Source: Paenibacillus contaminans
GTDB taxonomy: Bacteria > Bacillota > Bacilli > Paenibacillales > NBRC-103111
Direction: 5' to 3'
Length of the DNA stretch: 64,000 bases
Assembly: GCF_003285015.1 (NCBI RefSeq)
Contig: NZ_QMFB01000011.1
Location: 124,001 to 188,000 of the forward strand
Shown: positions 18,146-26,658 of the stretch, one piece after another
Position numbering within the stretch: position 1 is the first letter of the stretch
Layout of the letters: the number at the start of each line of letters is the position of its first letter
Position numbers and translations under genes: made by a program
Notes under the pieces: generated by a model
Databases searched by the model: none
Seen by the model: the letters and a program-made list of their open reading frames with translations, nothing else
What the model was told of the DNA's origin: nothing

Positions 18146-19090
18146 TTAGCCTTTTATTTCAGCACCGGCATTCGGAGAAGACACGGCCGGTTTGCGTTTG
18201 GATACGTACAGGGAAGCGAGCGTCACCCCGCCGACGATAAATAACGAGCCGAGCAGCTGCCTAGGCGTGATGGGCAGGCCGAGCACCGCGTATCCGACGA
18301 CCATCGCGACGAACGGCTCCAAATTGGAGAACATCGCCGCTCTGGCTGCGCCGACCTTCTGCAGCTGGCCGTTCCAAATGAGCGTCACGATGCCGTGCAT
18401 GACGATGGCCGTCGCGATGAGCAGCGCCCATGCCCAAGCCTCTTGGCTGATCCGCCAAACCGAACCGCTCGCCGAGACGGCAGGCACCATCATGGCGAAA
18501 CCGGCCGTCGTCGACACGAGTGTCGTGATGAGCGGAGGCAGCGTACGGGCCAGGAGCCGAACGATTACGATCGAGCCGGCGAAGGTCAGCATCGTGACGA
18601 ATATCCAAAGATGGCCAACATGCAGCTCGAGCTTCGCCCCTTCGGAGACGACGAAGAAGACGCCGAAAAGCGCCAGCAGCGAGCCGGCCAGCATGCTCGG
18701 CGTCACGCGCTCCTTCAGGAAAAGCGCCGCCAGGAAGGCGGTCGTGAGCGGCGTAAGCGCCAAGATGAGCGCGGATGTGGTCGGATCGGCCGTTTGCAAA
18801 CCGCTGTAAAACGACCATTGATTGAGGAATACGCCGACAAGCCCAAGCAGCAGGAGCAGCCTCCACTCCCGGCGGCCGATCGCCGATAAGGAAGTTTTCA
18901 TGCCGTTTCCGTTCGTCTGCCGATATCGCAGCCACACGTAAGCGAATAGAAACAAAGTGATGAACAGAAGTCTGGCCGCAGCAAGGAACATGGGGGAAAA
19001 TTGTTTGACAAGCACGTTGCCGAAGACGAAATTGCTTCCCCAAACGGCGACGCAGAACGTTAACAGCAGGTAGGATCGAAGCATCCGCAT
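18146..19090 (-). CDS. EamA/DMT-family transporter
   Basis: About 314 residues with ten predicted membrane helices in two repeats of the drug/metabolite transporter fold. The N-terminus LLLTFCVAVWGSNFVFGN and the second-half motif ATAIVMHGIVTLIWN then LEPFVAMVVGYAVLG are typical. It probably exports an amino acid or metabolite; substrate not predictable. The start at 19090 (or 19084) follows AAGGAAAGG; an ATG at 19123 would add an unconserved extension. It is convergent with the ABC operon and stands alone. Confidence 0.88.
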   Translation of the reverse strand: MRMLRSYLLLTFCVAVWGSNFVFGNVLVKQFSPMFLAAARLLFITLFLFAYVWLRYRQTNGNGMKTSLSAIGRREWRLLLLLGLVGVFLNQWSFYSGLQTADPTTSALILALTPLTTAFLAALFLKERVTPSMLAGSLLALFGVFFVVSEGAKLELHVGHLWIFVTMLTFAGSIVIVRLLARTLPPLITTLVSTTAGFAMMVPAVSASGSVWRISQEAWAWALLIATAIVMHGIVTLIWNGQLQKVGAARAAMFSNLEPFVAMVVGYAVLGLPITPRQLLGSLFIVGGVTLASLYVSKRKPAVSSPNAGAEIKG

Positions 19091-19225
19091 TTCCTTTCCT
19101 TGAACGATTTTGCCGATCGGCATATCCCGGAGCTCCGCTGATGCCGTATCGCAGCCGACACACCCTTGGCGGTTTTCTGCGATAGGGCTGCGAACTCGCC
19201 GCCCCGTGCGGTGTCCGGTACCCGG

Positions 19226-20545
19226 TTACCGTTTCCGGTATTGCACCCGGTGCCGCAGCACCTTGCCGCCCTCGTACGCCAGCACCGCCGCAGCCGACAC
19301 GATCGCGCTCACCCAAATGGCGTTCATATGGCTGAGCTCGACTCGGCTTGCATAGCCGGCCGTCAAACCAAGCAGCGCGCAGAACGGAATGGCATTGCCC
19401 GTTTTTCCCTTGCTGAAGACGATGACGAGTACGGGAACGATCAGCGCCGCATAGATGATGCCGAAGAAAAACAGCAGCTCCAGCAGCGTCGGCTCCAGCA
19501 GGAACGTGAGCACGAACGACAGCAGTCCGATGGCCAGCGCCAGCATATAGCCCATCCGGATTTTTTGCTTCTCGCCGGCTTCCGGCTTGAACAGCGGGTA
19601 CACGTTGCCGACGATCAGACTGATCAGGGAATGAATCCCCGCCCCGAAGGCGGACGTCACCGCCAGAAACGCGCTAAGCACGAACAGGATAAGCAGCGGA
19701 AACGAATCGATTTTACGAATGAGATCGAACAGCAGCGAATAAATGTTTTGAAAACCGCCTGTAAAAATAACGATCATAATCATCGCCGAGAAAGCGAGCG
19801 GTATCGTCGACCAGATGAGGCCCGACAGCAAAAACGTCGGCACGACGTTCCTCGTCTCGACCATGTAAAGGCGCTGCCACGAAGCCTGATCGACAAACAC
19901 CTGGCCGCATCCGATCAACAGGCCCGTCACGATAAAAAACAATCCTTCATGATTGTTCGTCACAAGCAAATACGGATGATAAAGCCGAATGCCGGCATAA
20001 ACGTGCTCGACCCCTTTTTCGATAAAAAAATAAAGCGGGATCAAAATCGCGGCCACGAACACGATGATGACCTGAAAAAAGGCGATCCGGTGAATGACCA
20101 CAATCCCCCCGAAGCCGGCATAAACGACGCAAAACAGAAAAAACGCCAGCATCCCCAGCGAAATCGGCACATCGAATAAAATATTGAGCAGCAAGCCGCC
20201 CGCCATCCCTTGCATGAACATGCCCTCTACGCTGATCGTAAGCAGGATGGCGATCATGACCCAATAGCCCGTCCGGTTCAGCTTCAGCCGAAAAAAGTCG
20301 CCTATGGTCTCGCCTTCCGGGTACGTGCGGCGCACCTTTCGCCCGACCCATCCGAACGCCGCCAAAGCTAACGCGCCCATCAGCGCATAACCGATGCCGC
20401 CGAAAATGCCGTACTTGATCAGCGCTTCAGGAGAAGCGAATATCGTATTGCCCGTCACCCATCTCGCCAGCACGGATACGACCCCGAGGCCGATGCCGAT
20501 TTTGGCGGTGCCCAGCGCGTATTCCCGAAACGATTGATACGCCAA
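19226..20545 (-). CDS. Sodium:solute symporter family protein
   Basis: A 439-residue membrane protein with about 12-13 helices. It fits the SSS fold, with a first-helix discontinuity (GLGVVSVLARWVTGNTIF) and the CGQVFVDQASWQRLYMV region that in this family links transport to sodium. It starts with TTG at 20545, one base after the stop codon of the response regulator, using AGGGAGAAG inside that gene as its ribosome binding site. Tight coupling to a two-component pair suggests substrate-induced uptake. The substrate could be the same as that of the neighbouring Dpp-like and amidohydrolase operons. Confidence 0.88.
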   Translation of the reverse strand: MAYQSFREYALGTAKIGIGLGVVSVLARWVTGNTIFASPEALIKYGIFGGIGYALMGALALAAFGWVGRKVRRTYPEGETIGDFFRLKLNRTGYWVMIAILLTISVEGMFMQGMAGGLLLNILFDVPISLGMLAFFLFCVVYAGFGGIVVIHRIAFFQVIIVFVAAILIPLYFFIEKGVEHVYAGIRLYHPYLLVTNNHEGLFFIVTGLLIGCGQVFVDQASWQRLYMVETRNVVPTFLLSGLIWSTIPLAFSAMIMIVIFTGGFQNIYSLLFDLIRKIDSFPLLILFVLSAFLAVTSAFGAGIHSLISLIVGNVYPLFKPEAGEKQKIRMGYMLALAIGLLSFVLTFLLEPTLLELLFFFGIIYAALIVPVLVIVFSKGKTGNAIPFCALLGLTAGYASRVELSHMNAIWVSAIVSAAAVLAYEGGKVLRHRVQYRKR

Positions 20546-20546
20546 G

Positions 20547-21245
20547 TCACTTCTCCCTCTCGCGGTATTCTTTCGGCGTCATCCCGGCGCTTTTGCGAAA
20601 GATCGTGCTGAAATAATGCTGGCTGTTGAACCCCGTCTTCTCCGCTACGGTCGAAATGCTCCAGCCGGGATGGCTGATCAGATACGTCTTGGACAGCTTG
20701 ATCCGGTATTGCATCAAATATTCGGAGAACGAAACGCCGACCTCGTCGTGAAAACGCCTGCTCAAATACGTCGGGTTGATATGAACCCCTGCGGCCAAAT
20801 CGGCCAGCGTCAGTCTTTCCGCGAAACGCTCGTGTATGATCGAAATCGCATCGCGGATAATCGGGGAGTAATCCGATTGCGGACCGCTGGCGCGGTATTT
20901 GGCCAACAGCTCCTCCAGCTCGCTGCGGATGAGCGGCTTCGTCATATAATCGACCACGCCGAGGCGGATCGACTGCTTGGCGTAATGAAAGTTCTGGTGC
21001 GCGGTTACAATGATGATATCCATGGACGGATGATGCTTGCGCAGCTCCTCGCCCAGCTCAAGTCCCGACTTGCCCGGCAGGTTGATGTCGAGAAAGGCGA
21101 GATGGATTTTGTCCTTCTGGCTGACGGCCAGCGCTTGGCTGCCGTCGGAAGCCTTGTACAGCTTCCAAAGGGGAAAAATCGGACGAATCAAATATTCCAG
21201 CTGCTCCAGCTCCAGCGGTTCGTCGTCTACGAGCAGAACGTTCAT
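20547..21245 (-). CDS. YesN-type response regulator with AraC DNA-binding domain (short form)
   Basis: A 232-residue regulator with a receiver domain (phospho-acceptor D53 in LAFLDINLPG) joined almost directly to an AraC double helix-turn-helix (LTLADLAAGVHINPTYLSRRF and ISTVAEKTGFNSQHYFSTIFRK). It lacks the long linker of the other YesN proteins here. The ATG at 21245 forms an ATGA overlap with the kinase stop. It is the nearest candidate regulator for the symporter and the adjacent Dpp/amidohydrolase genes, and for the GTAAAGAT promoter element. Confidence 0.92.
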   Translation of the reverse strand: MNVLLVDDEPLELEQLEYLIRPIFPLWKLYKASDGSQALAVSQKDKIHLAFLDINLPGKSGLELGEELRKHHPSMDIIIVTAHQNFHYAKQSIRLGVVDYMTKPLIRSELEELLAKYRASGPQSDYSPIIRDAISIIHERFAERLTLADLAAGVHINPTYLSRRFHDEVGVSFSEYLMQYRIKLSKTYLISHPGWSISTVAEKTGFNSQHYFSTIFRKSAGMTPKEYREREK

Positions 21246-22018
21246 GTCGGCACCTCGTTTGCATCGGATTCGGGGACATATGGCCATACGACCTGCACTT
21301 CGGTGCCGCTCCCCTCGACCATACGCATATCGACGCCCGCCCGCTCGGCAAAATACAGCTTCAGCCTGCGGCGGATGTTGTCGAGTCCGTGACCGCTTTT
21401 CTCCCCGGCGTCCATCGCGCTCTGCTGCGGTTCAAGCGTGCCATTGTCAAGCACGTACAGGTTGACGTCGTCGCCCTCGCGCCATATGCGCACATGCAGA
21501 ACAGCTTCGCCCACCTTCCGCTCCAGTCCGTGCTTGAACGAATTTTCGACGATCGTCTGGAGGACGAACGGCGGGATCAGAGCCCCCTTGCTCTCCTCGT
21601 CGCAGACCATCGTCGCCTTCAGGCGGTCGCCGAAGCGCAGCTTTTGGATTTCGAGATAATGGCCGGTGTAGCGGATCTCTTCGCGCAGCGGGATGAGCGG
21701 CTCGCTCGTATGGTATTTGAATTTGAGAAATTGCGAAAACACCTCAAGCGCCCGCACAAGCTGCTCGGTACGCTCAAGCCGGGCAAGCGTCAAAATGACG
21801 TTCAGCGTGTTGAACAGAAAATGCGGCTGAATCTGGCTGTTCAGCTGATGATAAAGCGATTGCTGCAGTTCCTTCTCCAGCTCGATCTTCTTCGCTTTGT
21901 TCTCCAGCAGGTCGATCCGCTTCTCGAAGACGAACAGAAACAGAAGCGTGATCGCCCCCAGAATCGGCGCCAGAATGAACAATAAAATAAGCAGCGTAAA
22001 TCCTTCGAAACTTAACAC
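21242..22018 (-). CDS. Sensor histidine kinase, short YesM/LytS-like form
   Basis: A 258-residue kinase with one N-terminal membrane helix (residues 8-31), a short coiled coil, then a His_kinase domain with IQPHFLFNTL (phospho-accepting H66) and an ATPase domain (IVENSFKHGLER, VLDNG, GHGLDNIRRRL). It has no extracellular sensor domain, so it may sense through the membrane or the neighbouring symporter. The start is GTG with AGAAGGGG upstream; the nearby ATG is out of frame. The order kinase, regulator, symporter, all overlapping or abutting, argues for one unit. Confidence 0.88.
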   Translation of the reverse strand: MLSFEGFTLLILLFILAPILGAITLLFLFVFEKRIDLLENKAKKIELEKELQQSLYHQLNSQIQPHFLFNTLNVILTLARLERTEQLVRALEVFSQFLKFKYHTSEPLIPLREEIRYTGHYLEIQKLRFGDRLKATMVCDEESKGALIPPFVLQTIVENSFKHGLERKVGEAVLHVRIWREGDDVNLYVLDNGTLEPQQSAMDAGEKSGHGLDNIRRRLKLYFAERAGVDMRMVEGSGTEVQVVWPYVPESDANEVPT

Positions 22019-22244
22019 ATGGAACCCCTTCTACCGTGCGATTAACCGCTACCGTTACTATTTTCCAGCAAGCCTTGAACTATACGCTGCGTTCGGGCGC
22101 GTCCGTTCATTCCGTTCCTCCCGTAAAGGAGCGTCCGCCGGTTCAAAGCTCGCAGCGGATAGCGCAACGAACCGAGCTTGCGGAGCCGTTTATGCCGCGC
22201 CGCATGCCGTCCACAGCCAGCGCAGCCCAACGCGCGACGGCAGG

Positions 22245-23237
22245 TTACGCCAGATGGCACGCGACCCGGTGCTCGTCCCCGACCTGGCGCAGCTCCGGCG
22301 TCTGCGACCGGCAAGCGTCTACGGCCAGCGGGCAGCGCGTATGGAAGCGGCAGCCTTGCGGCGGATCGATCGGCGAAGGAATATCGCCTTTGAGCAGAAT
22401 GCGTTCCCGCTTTTCCTTCCGGTCCGGTGTCGGAATGGCCGACAGCAGCGCCTTCGTGTAAGGATGCTGCGGATTTTCGAACAGTGACTTCTTGTCGGCG
22501 ATTTCGACGATTTTGCCGAGATACATAACCATGACGCGATCGGAAATATGCCGCACAACCCCAAGATCGTGGGAAATGAACAAGTAGGTGAGCTTATGCT
22601 CCTCCTGCAGCTTCTTAAGCAGGTTAAGCACCTGCGCTTGAATGGATACGTCGAGCGCCGAGACCGCCTCGTCGCAGATCATCAGCTTCGGCTGCACCGC
22701 AAGCGCACGCGCAATGCCGATCCGCTGGCGCTGGCCGCCGCTGAACTCGTGCGGGTACCGGTCGATATGGTCGGCGCGCAATCCTACATAGGAAAGAAGC
22801 TCCATGATCCTGTCCGCTTGACGCTCTTTGGGAACGACCTGCTGAATCGTCAGCGCTTCTCCGAGAATTTGCCGTACGGTTTGCCGGGGGTTAAGCGAAG
22901 CGAACGGGTCCTGGAAAATGACTTGCATGTCTTTGCGCATCGCCCGCAAGCCGCTTTTGGACAAACGCAGCACATCTTGCCCCTGGAAGGTGATTTCGCC
23001 GGCCGTCGGCTCGTCGAGCCGCAAAATCGCCCGCCCTGTCGTCGATTTGCCGCAGCCGGATTCGCCTACGATGCTGAGCGTTTCGCCTTCGTAAATCGTA
23101 AAGCTGATATCGTCTACGGCCTTAACGTGGTTAACCGTCCGTCCGAAAAAACCGCCCTTGATCGGGAAATATTGCTTCAGTCCTTTAATATCCGCGAGAA
23201 CGCGTTTGCTTTGGCCCTGCTTTACGGTTGCCGTCAT
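22245..23237 (-). CDS. dppF: Oligopeptide/dipeptide ABC transporter ATP-binding protein, OppF/DppF type
   Basis: A 330-residue cytoplasmic ATPase. It has the Walker A motif GESGCGKST, signature FSGGQRQRIGIARAL and Walker B MICDEAVSALD (an alanine where most relatives have proline). The C-terminal Oligo_HPY region has CRFHTRCPLA with the cysteine cluster typical of OppF/DppF. It pairs with the upstream OppD-like ATPase through an ATGA overlap; the ATG at 23237 is that coupled start. The 226 bp between this gene and the kinase gene hold nothing I recognise. Confidence 0.93.
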   Translation of the reverse strand: MTATVKQGQSKRVLADIKGLKQYFPIKGGFFGRTVNHVKAVDDISFTIYEGETLSIVGESGCGKSTTGRAILRLDEPTAGEITFQGQDVLRLSKSGLRAMRKDMQVIFQDPFASLNPRQTVRQILGEALTIQQVVPKERQADRIMELLSYVGLRADHIDRYPHEFSGGQRQRIGIARALAVQPKLMICDEAVSALDVSIQAQVLNLLKKLQEEHKLTYLFISHDLGVVRHISDRVMVMYLGKIVEIADKKSLFENPQHPYTKALLSAIPTPDRKEKRERILLKGDIPSPIDPPQGCRFHTRCPLAVDACRSQTPELRQVGDEHRVACHLA

Positions 23238-24274
23238 CGCATGCCACCGACTTTCGTTTGGTTTATAGTTTCCGCACCCGTATCCCATTCCGGCGTCGCC
23301 ATCCAGCAGCGCACCTGATTGCCGCCGCCGGCATCGACAAGCTCCGGCATCCTGTCGGCGCATATCGCTTTCGCATGCTCGCAGCGCGGCGCGAACCGGC
23401 AGCCCTGCGGCATGTCATATGGACTCGGCACGCTCCCGGGAATCGCCGGCAGCTCCTCCATATCCTGATCGAGACGGGGCAGCGAGTTAAGCAAGCCGAT
23501 CGTATATGGATGCTTCGGACTTGCAAACAGCTCGTCGGCCGTCGTATATTCCACCACTTTGCCGGCATACATGACGGCCACCCGGTCGCATGTTTCCGAG
23601 ACGACACCGAGGTCATGCGTAATCATAATCATGCTCATGCCGAGCTGCCGCTGCAGCTGCTTCATCAGTTCCAATATTTGCGCTTGAATCGTCACGTCGA
23701 GCGCCGTAGTCGGCTCGTCAGCAATGAGAATTTCCGGGCTGCACGCCATCGCCATAGCGATCATGACCCGCTGCCGCATCCCGCCGCTCAACTCGAACGG
23801 CTCCTGCTTCGCCCGCTTTTCCGGCGACGGGATGCCGACCAGCCGCAGCATATCGACGGCCTGCTCCCAAGCTGCTTTGCGCCCGAGCTTCTTGTGCACG
23901 CGAAAAACCTCCGCGATCTGCTCCCCGACCGAGTACACCGGGTTCAGCGACGTCATCGGCTCCTGAAAAATCATCGAAATGTCGTTTCCGCGGATGGCCC
24001 GCATTTCCTCGTCCGACTTTTTCAGCAGATCCTGCCCTTTAAAAAGCACTTCGCCGCCGACAATTCTGCCGGGGGGACTTGCGATCAGCCGCAAAATGGA
24101 AAGCGAGGTGATGCTTTTGCCGCAGCCGGACTCGCCGACCAGGCCGAGCGTTTCCCCTTTATGCAAGGTGAAATCGATGCCGTCGACCGCTTTGCTGACC
24201 CCTTCGCCGGTAAAAAAGTGCGTCTGCAGCCCGCGGACCTCCAGCACTTTTTCGTTCGTTATCGGTTTCGTCAT
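23234..24274 (-). CDS. dppD: Oligopeptide/dipeptide ABC transporter ATP-binding protein, OppD/DppD type
   Basis: A 346-residue ATPase with Walker A GESGCGKS, signature LSGGMRQRVMIAMAMA, Walker B ILIADEPTTALD, and the C-terminal motif CRFAPRCEHA. The ATG at 24274 has AAGGAGGAA upstream. It is encoded between the permeases and the OppF-type ATPase, completing an importer for peptides, nickel chelates or similar small solutes. The matching binding protein is not here; the one at 42.3 kb is a candidate because of a shared promoter element. Confidence 0.93.
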   Translation of the reverse strand: MTKPITNEKVLEVRGLQTHFFTGEGVSKAVDGIDFTLHKGETLGLVGESGCGKSITSLSILRLIASPPGRIVGGEVLFKGQDLLKKSDEEMRAIRGNDISMIFQEPMTSLNPVYSVGEQIAEVFRVHKKLGRKAAWEQAVDMLRLVGIPSPEKRAKQEPFELSGGMRQRVMIAMAMACSPEILIADEPTTALDVTIQAQILELMKQLQRQLGMSMIMITHDLGVVSETCDRVAVMYAGKVVEYTTADELFASPKHPYTIGLLNSLPRLDQDMEELPAIPGSVPSPYDMPQGCRFAPRCEHAKAICADRMPELVDAGGGNQVRCWMATPEWDTGAETINQTKVGGMR

Positions 24275-24384
24275 GCGAATTCCTCCTTAAACTTTCCGTC
24301 AGGAAAGCTGCTTCGTAAGTGACCAGTGTGAAAGCGAAAGAAGATAAGCTATCCGGTTTGTCAGGTATCTCCTTACGGTCGCTC

Positions 24385-24438
24385 TTGTGTTCAGGAAATT
24401 TGGTTGGAAGCTTGGTTAATGCGATTTCCTGAACACAA
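24385..24438. repeat. Perfect 15-bp inverted repeat between permease and ATPase genes
   Basis: TTGTGTTCAGGAAAT (24385-24399) pairs perfectly with ATTTCCTGAACACAA (24424-24438) around a 24-base loop. Similarity continues outward, so it looks like two copies of an interspersed element of about 45 bp in opposite orientation. It lies in the 264-bp gap 24275-24538 and may act as an attenuator or RNA-stability element. No other gene was seen there. Confidence 0.8.
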
Positions 24439-24538
24439 AGGCGAACGCTCACGCTCCTTCAGGAGACACCCGCCACCCCTACAGTAATCTTCCTTACAAA
24501 TCTTTCAGCTTTACATTTTGCTGCCTATGCGCTTGCCG

Positions 24539-25459
24539 CTAGTCCAGCTTAATCCGTTTATTAAAGTACCGGTACAGCACGTCGACGACCAGATTGACAA
24601 GAACGAAAATGAGCGAGGCTACAAGAACGCCCCCCTGCACCATAGGCAAATCCCGCATCCGGATGGCGTCGACGATCAGCCGGCCGAGGCCGTTTATCGC
24701 GAATACCGATTCCACCAGCACCGTACCGCCAAGCAGGACGCCGAACTGCAGGCCGACTACCGTGATGACGGGAATAAGCGCGTTTTTGAGCGCGTGCTTG
24801 TAGACGATGATGCGGTCCTTGAGCCCTTTGGCTTTGGCCGTTCGGATGTAGTCCTGGCGAATGACGTCGAGCATGCTCGACCGCGTCATCCGGGCGACGA
24901 TCGCCGCGCCCGACGTGCCCAGCGTGATAGCCGGAAGCAGCATGTGTTTCCACGTCCCCCAGCCCGCAACGGGCAGCAAGTGAAGCTTGACTGAGAAAAA
25001 ATAGATAAGCGTCAGCCCGAGCCAGAAGCTCGGCATCGAAACGCCGATCAGCGCGATGATCATGATTGCGATATCGGATTTCGTGTACGGCTTTGTGGCG
25101 GAAATGATGCCGGCCAGCATCCCGAGCACAACCGTGATGAAAATACTGGCGAGCGCAAGCTCGATCGTAATCGGCAGCCGGATCATAATCTCTTTGGATA
25201 CCGGCAGGCTCGAGCGCACGGAAGTGCCGAGATCGCCCCGGAACACGTCGGCGACATACTGCACATACTGCAAGGCCAGCGGCTGGTCCAATCCCATTTG
25301 ATGGCGGATACGCTCCACCGTTTCCGTTGAGGCCCCTTCGCCGGCAAGCATAACCGCCGGGTCGCCGGGCACGAGCTGCATGATCAGGAAGACGACCAGA
25401 ATGACGCCGAGCATAACCGGAATCATTTGGAGCAATCGCCGAATGATATAAATGAACAT
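24539..25459 (-). CDS. dppB: Peptide/nickel-type ABC permease, DppB type
   Basis: A 306-residue inner-membrane permease with six predicted helices. The N-terminus MFIYIIRRLLQMIPVMLGV and the VQYVADVFRGDLGTSVRS stretch are hallmarks of DppB/OppB, and the EAA-like loop is IRTAKAKGLKDRIIVYKHAL. It lies second, after the DppC-type gene, reversing the usual B-then-C order. Confidence 0.93.
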   Translation of the reverse strand: MFIYIIRRLLQMIPVMLGVILVVFLIMQLVPGDPAVMLAGEGASTETVERIRHQMGLDQPLALQYVQYVADVFRGDLGTSVRSSLPVSKEIMIRLPITIELALASIFITVVLGMLAGIISATKPYTKSDIAIMIIALIGVSMPSFWLGLTLIYFFSVKLHLLPVAGWGTWKHMLLPAITLGTSGAAIVARMTRSSMLDVIRQDYIRTAKAKGLKDRIIVYKHALKNALIPVITVVGLQFGVLLGGTVLVESVFAINGLGRLIVDAIRMRDLPMVQGGVLVASLIFVLVNLVVDVLYRYFNKRIKLD

Positions 25460-25579
25460 GTTGTTCCTCCTCTAAGTTCCTCTCGAACGATCAAGACGGG
25501 GGTCAGCTTCGCGACGAAAAACGTATGAACGGAACGGACTCCGGTCACGGATAACGACCTTACGGGGTGCACGAACATC

Positions 25580-26479
25580 CTACTGTTTCATCCGCGGATC
25601 AAGCGCGTCGCGCAGCCCGTCGCCGAAAACGTTGAAGCCGATGACGAGCGTCGAAATGGCGATACCCGGAAACAGTGCCAGCGTCGGCACGGTGAACATA
25701 AAGTCGCGGCCGTTGCTGAGCATGGCCCCCCATTCGGCCATCGGCGGCTGTGCGCCAAGCCCGAGGAACGACAGACCGGCGGCGGAAAGAATCGCAGTCG
25801 CGATCCGCAGTGTCGCCTGCACGATGATCGGAGACATGATGTTCGGCAATATATGAACGAAAATGATACGCGCATCCCCCGCGCCAAGCGAGCGGATGGC
25901 ATCGATATATTCCAGCTTTTTGACCGTTAAGGTGGAGCCACGCACGATACGGGCGAACATCGGAATCGAAAACACCCCGACCGCGATCATGACATTGACC
26001 AGGCTTGGCCCAAGAGCGCTTACAATGGCTAACGCAAGCAAGATGCCCGGGAAGGCCAGCAGAACATCCACCACCCGCATGATGACCGTATCGACCCATT
26101 TCCCGTAGTAACCGGCAAGCAATCCGAGAATGATGCCGAAAAACGCGCCGATCAGCACGGCTACGAATCCTACCGCAAGCGAAAGGCGGGTGCCGTATAT
26201 GAGCCGGCTCAGCACATCCCGTCCCTTATCGTCCGTTCCTAGCAGGTGCTCGGCGGACGGCGGCTTCAGCTTGTTCACCAGATCGACCAAGTACGGATCG
26301 TGCGGCGCAATGAGCGGCGCGAGCAAGGCCACCAGCAAATAAAAAACGATGACGACCCCGCCTGCCATGGCGAGTTTATTTTTGCGGAATTTGTAATAAA
26401 ACGCTTTCCATTTGCCCGGCTGCGATGACGCCGGCTGCTTTGAAAACGATTGCTTTTGTTCGGCAAGCTGTCCATTCAT
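25580..26479 (-). CDS. dppC: Peptide/nickel-type ABC permease, DppC type
   Basis: A 299-residue inner-membrane permease. An N-terminal cytoplasmic tail (FRKNKLAMAGGVV) leads into the first helix. LLGTDDKGRDVLSRLIYG is the family motif, the EAA loop is DAIRSLGAGDARIIFVHIL, and it ends GDGLRDALDP. It is the first gene of the permease/ATPase operon and is divergent from the amidohydrolase operon. Confidence 0.93.
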   Translation of the reverse strand: MNGQLAEQKQSFSKQPASSQPGKWKAFYYKFRKNKLAMAGGVVIVFYLLVALLAPLIAPHDPYLVDLVNKLKPPSAEHLLGTDDKGRDVLSRLIYGTRLSLAVGFVAVLIGAFFGIILGLLAGYYGKWVDTVIMRVVDVLLAFPGILLALAIVSALGPSLVNVMIAVGVFSIPMFARIVRGSTLTVKKLEYIDAIRSLGAGDARIIFVHILPNIMSPIIVQATLRIATAILSAAGLSFLGLGAQPPMAEWGAMLSNGRDFMFTVPTLALFPGIAISTLVIGFNVFGDGLRDALDPRMKQ

Positions 26480-26550
26480 GATCGATTTCCCCCTTCGTGT
26501 CCTTAAAGTTATCAGAAATCGGGCCCAAGTAAATACGGTTCGGCCAATGC

Positions 26551-26612
26551 GTAAAGATCCTGCAAATACAGGTAAAGATTATTAAAAAAATTGGCGGAAA
26601 AATGTCTATAAT
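26551..26612 (+). promoter_or_regulatory. GTAAAGAT direct-repeat element with -10 box (copy A)
   Basis: GTAAAGAT occurs at 26551-26558 and 26572-26579, offset 21 bp (two helical turns). CCTG and CAGG lie in inverted order between them. TATAAT (26607-26612) follows 27 bp later, with no good -35 box, as expected for an activator-dependent promoter. It lies between the divergent Dpp-type and amidohydrolase operons. A second copy with the same geometry is at 42184-42246. Confidence 0.7.
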
Positions 26613-26658
26613 GGAGCTTGAGCTTGTACTCGATTGGAAGAGAAAGGGTGAACGATTC

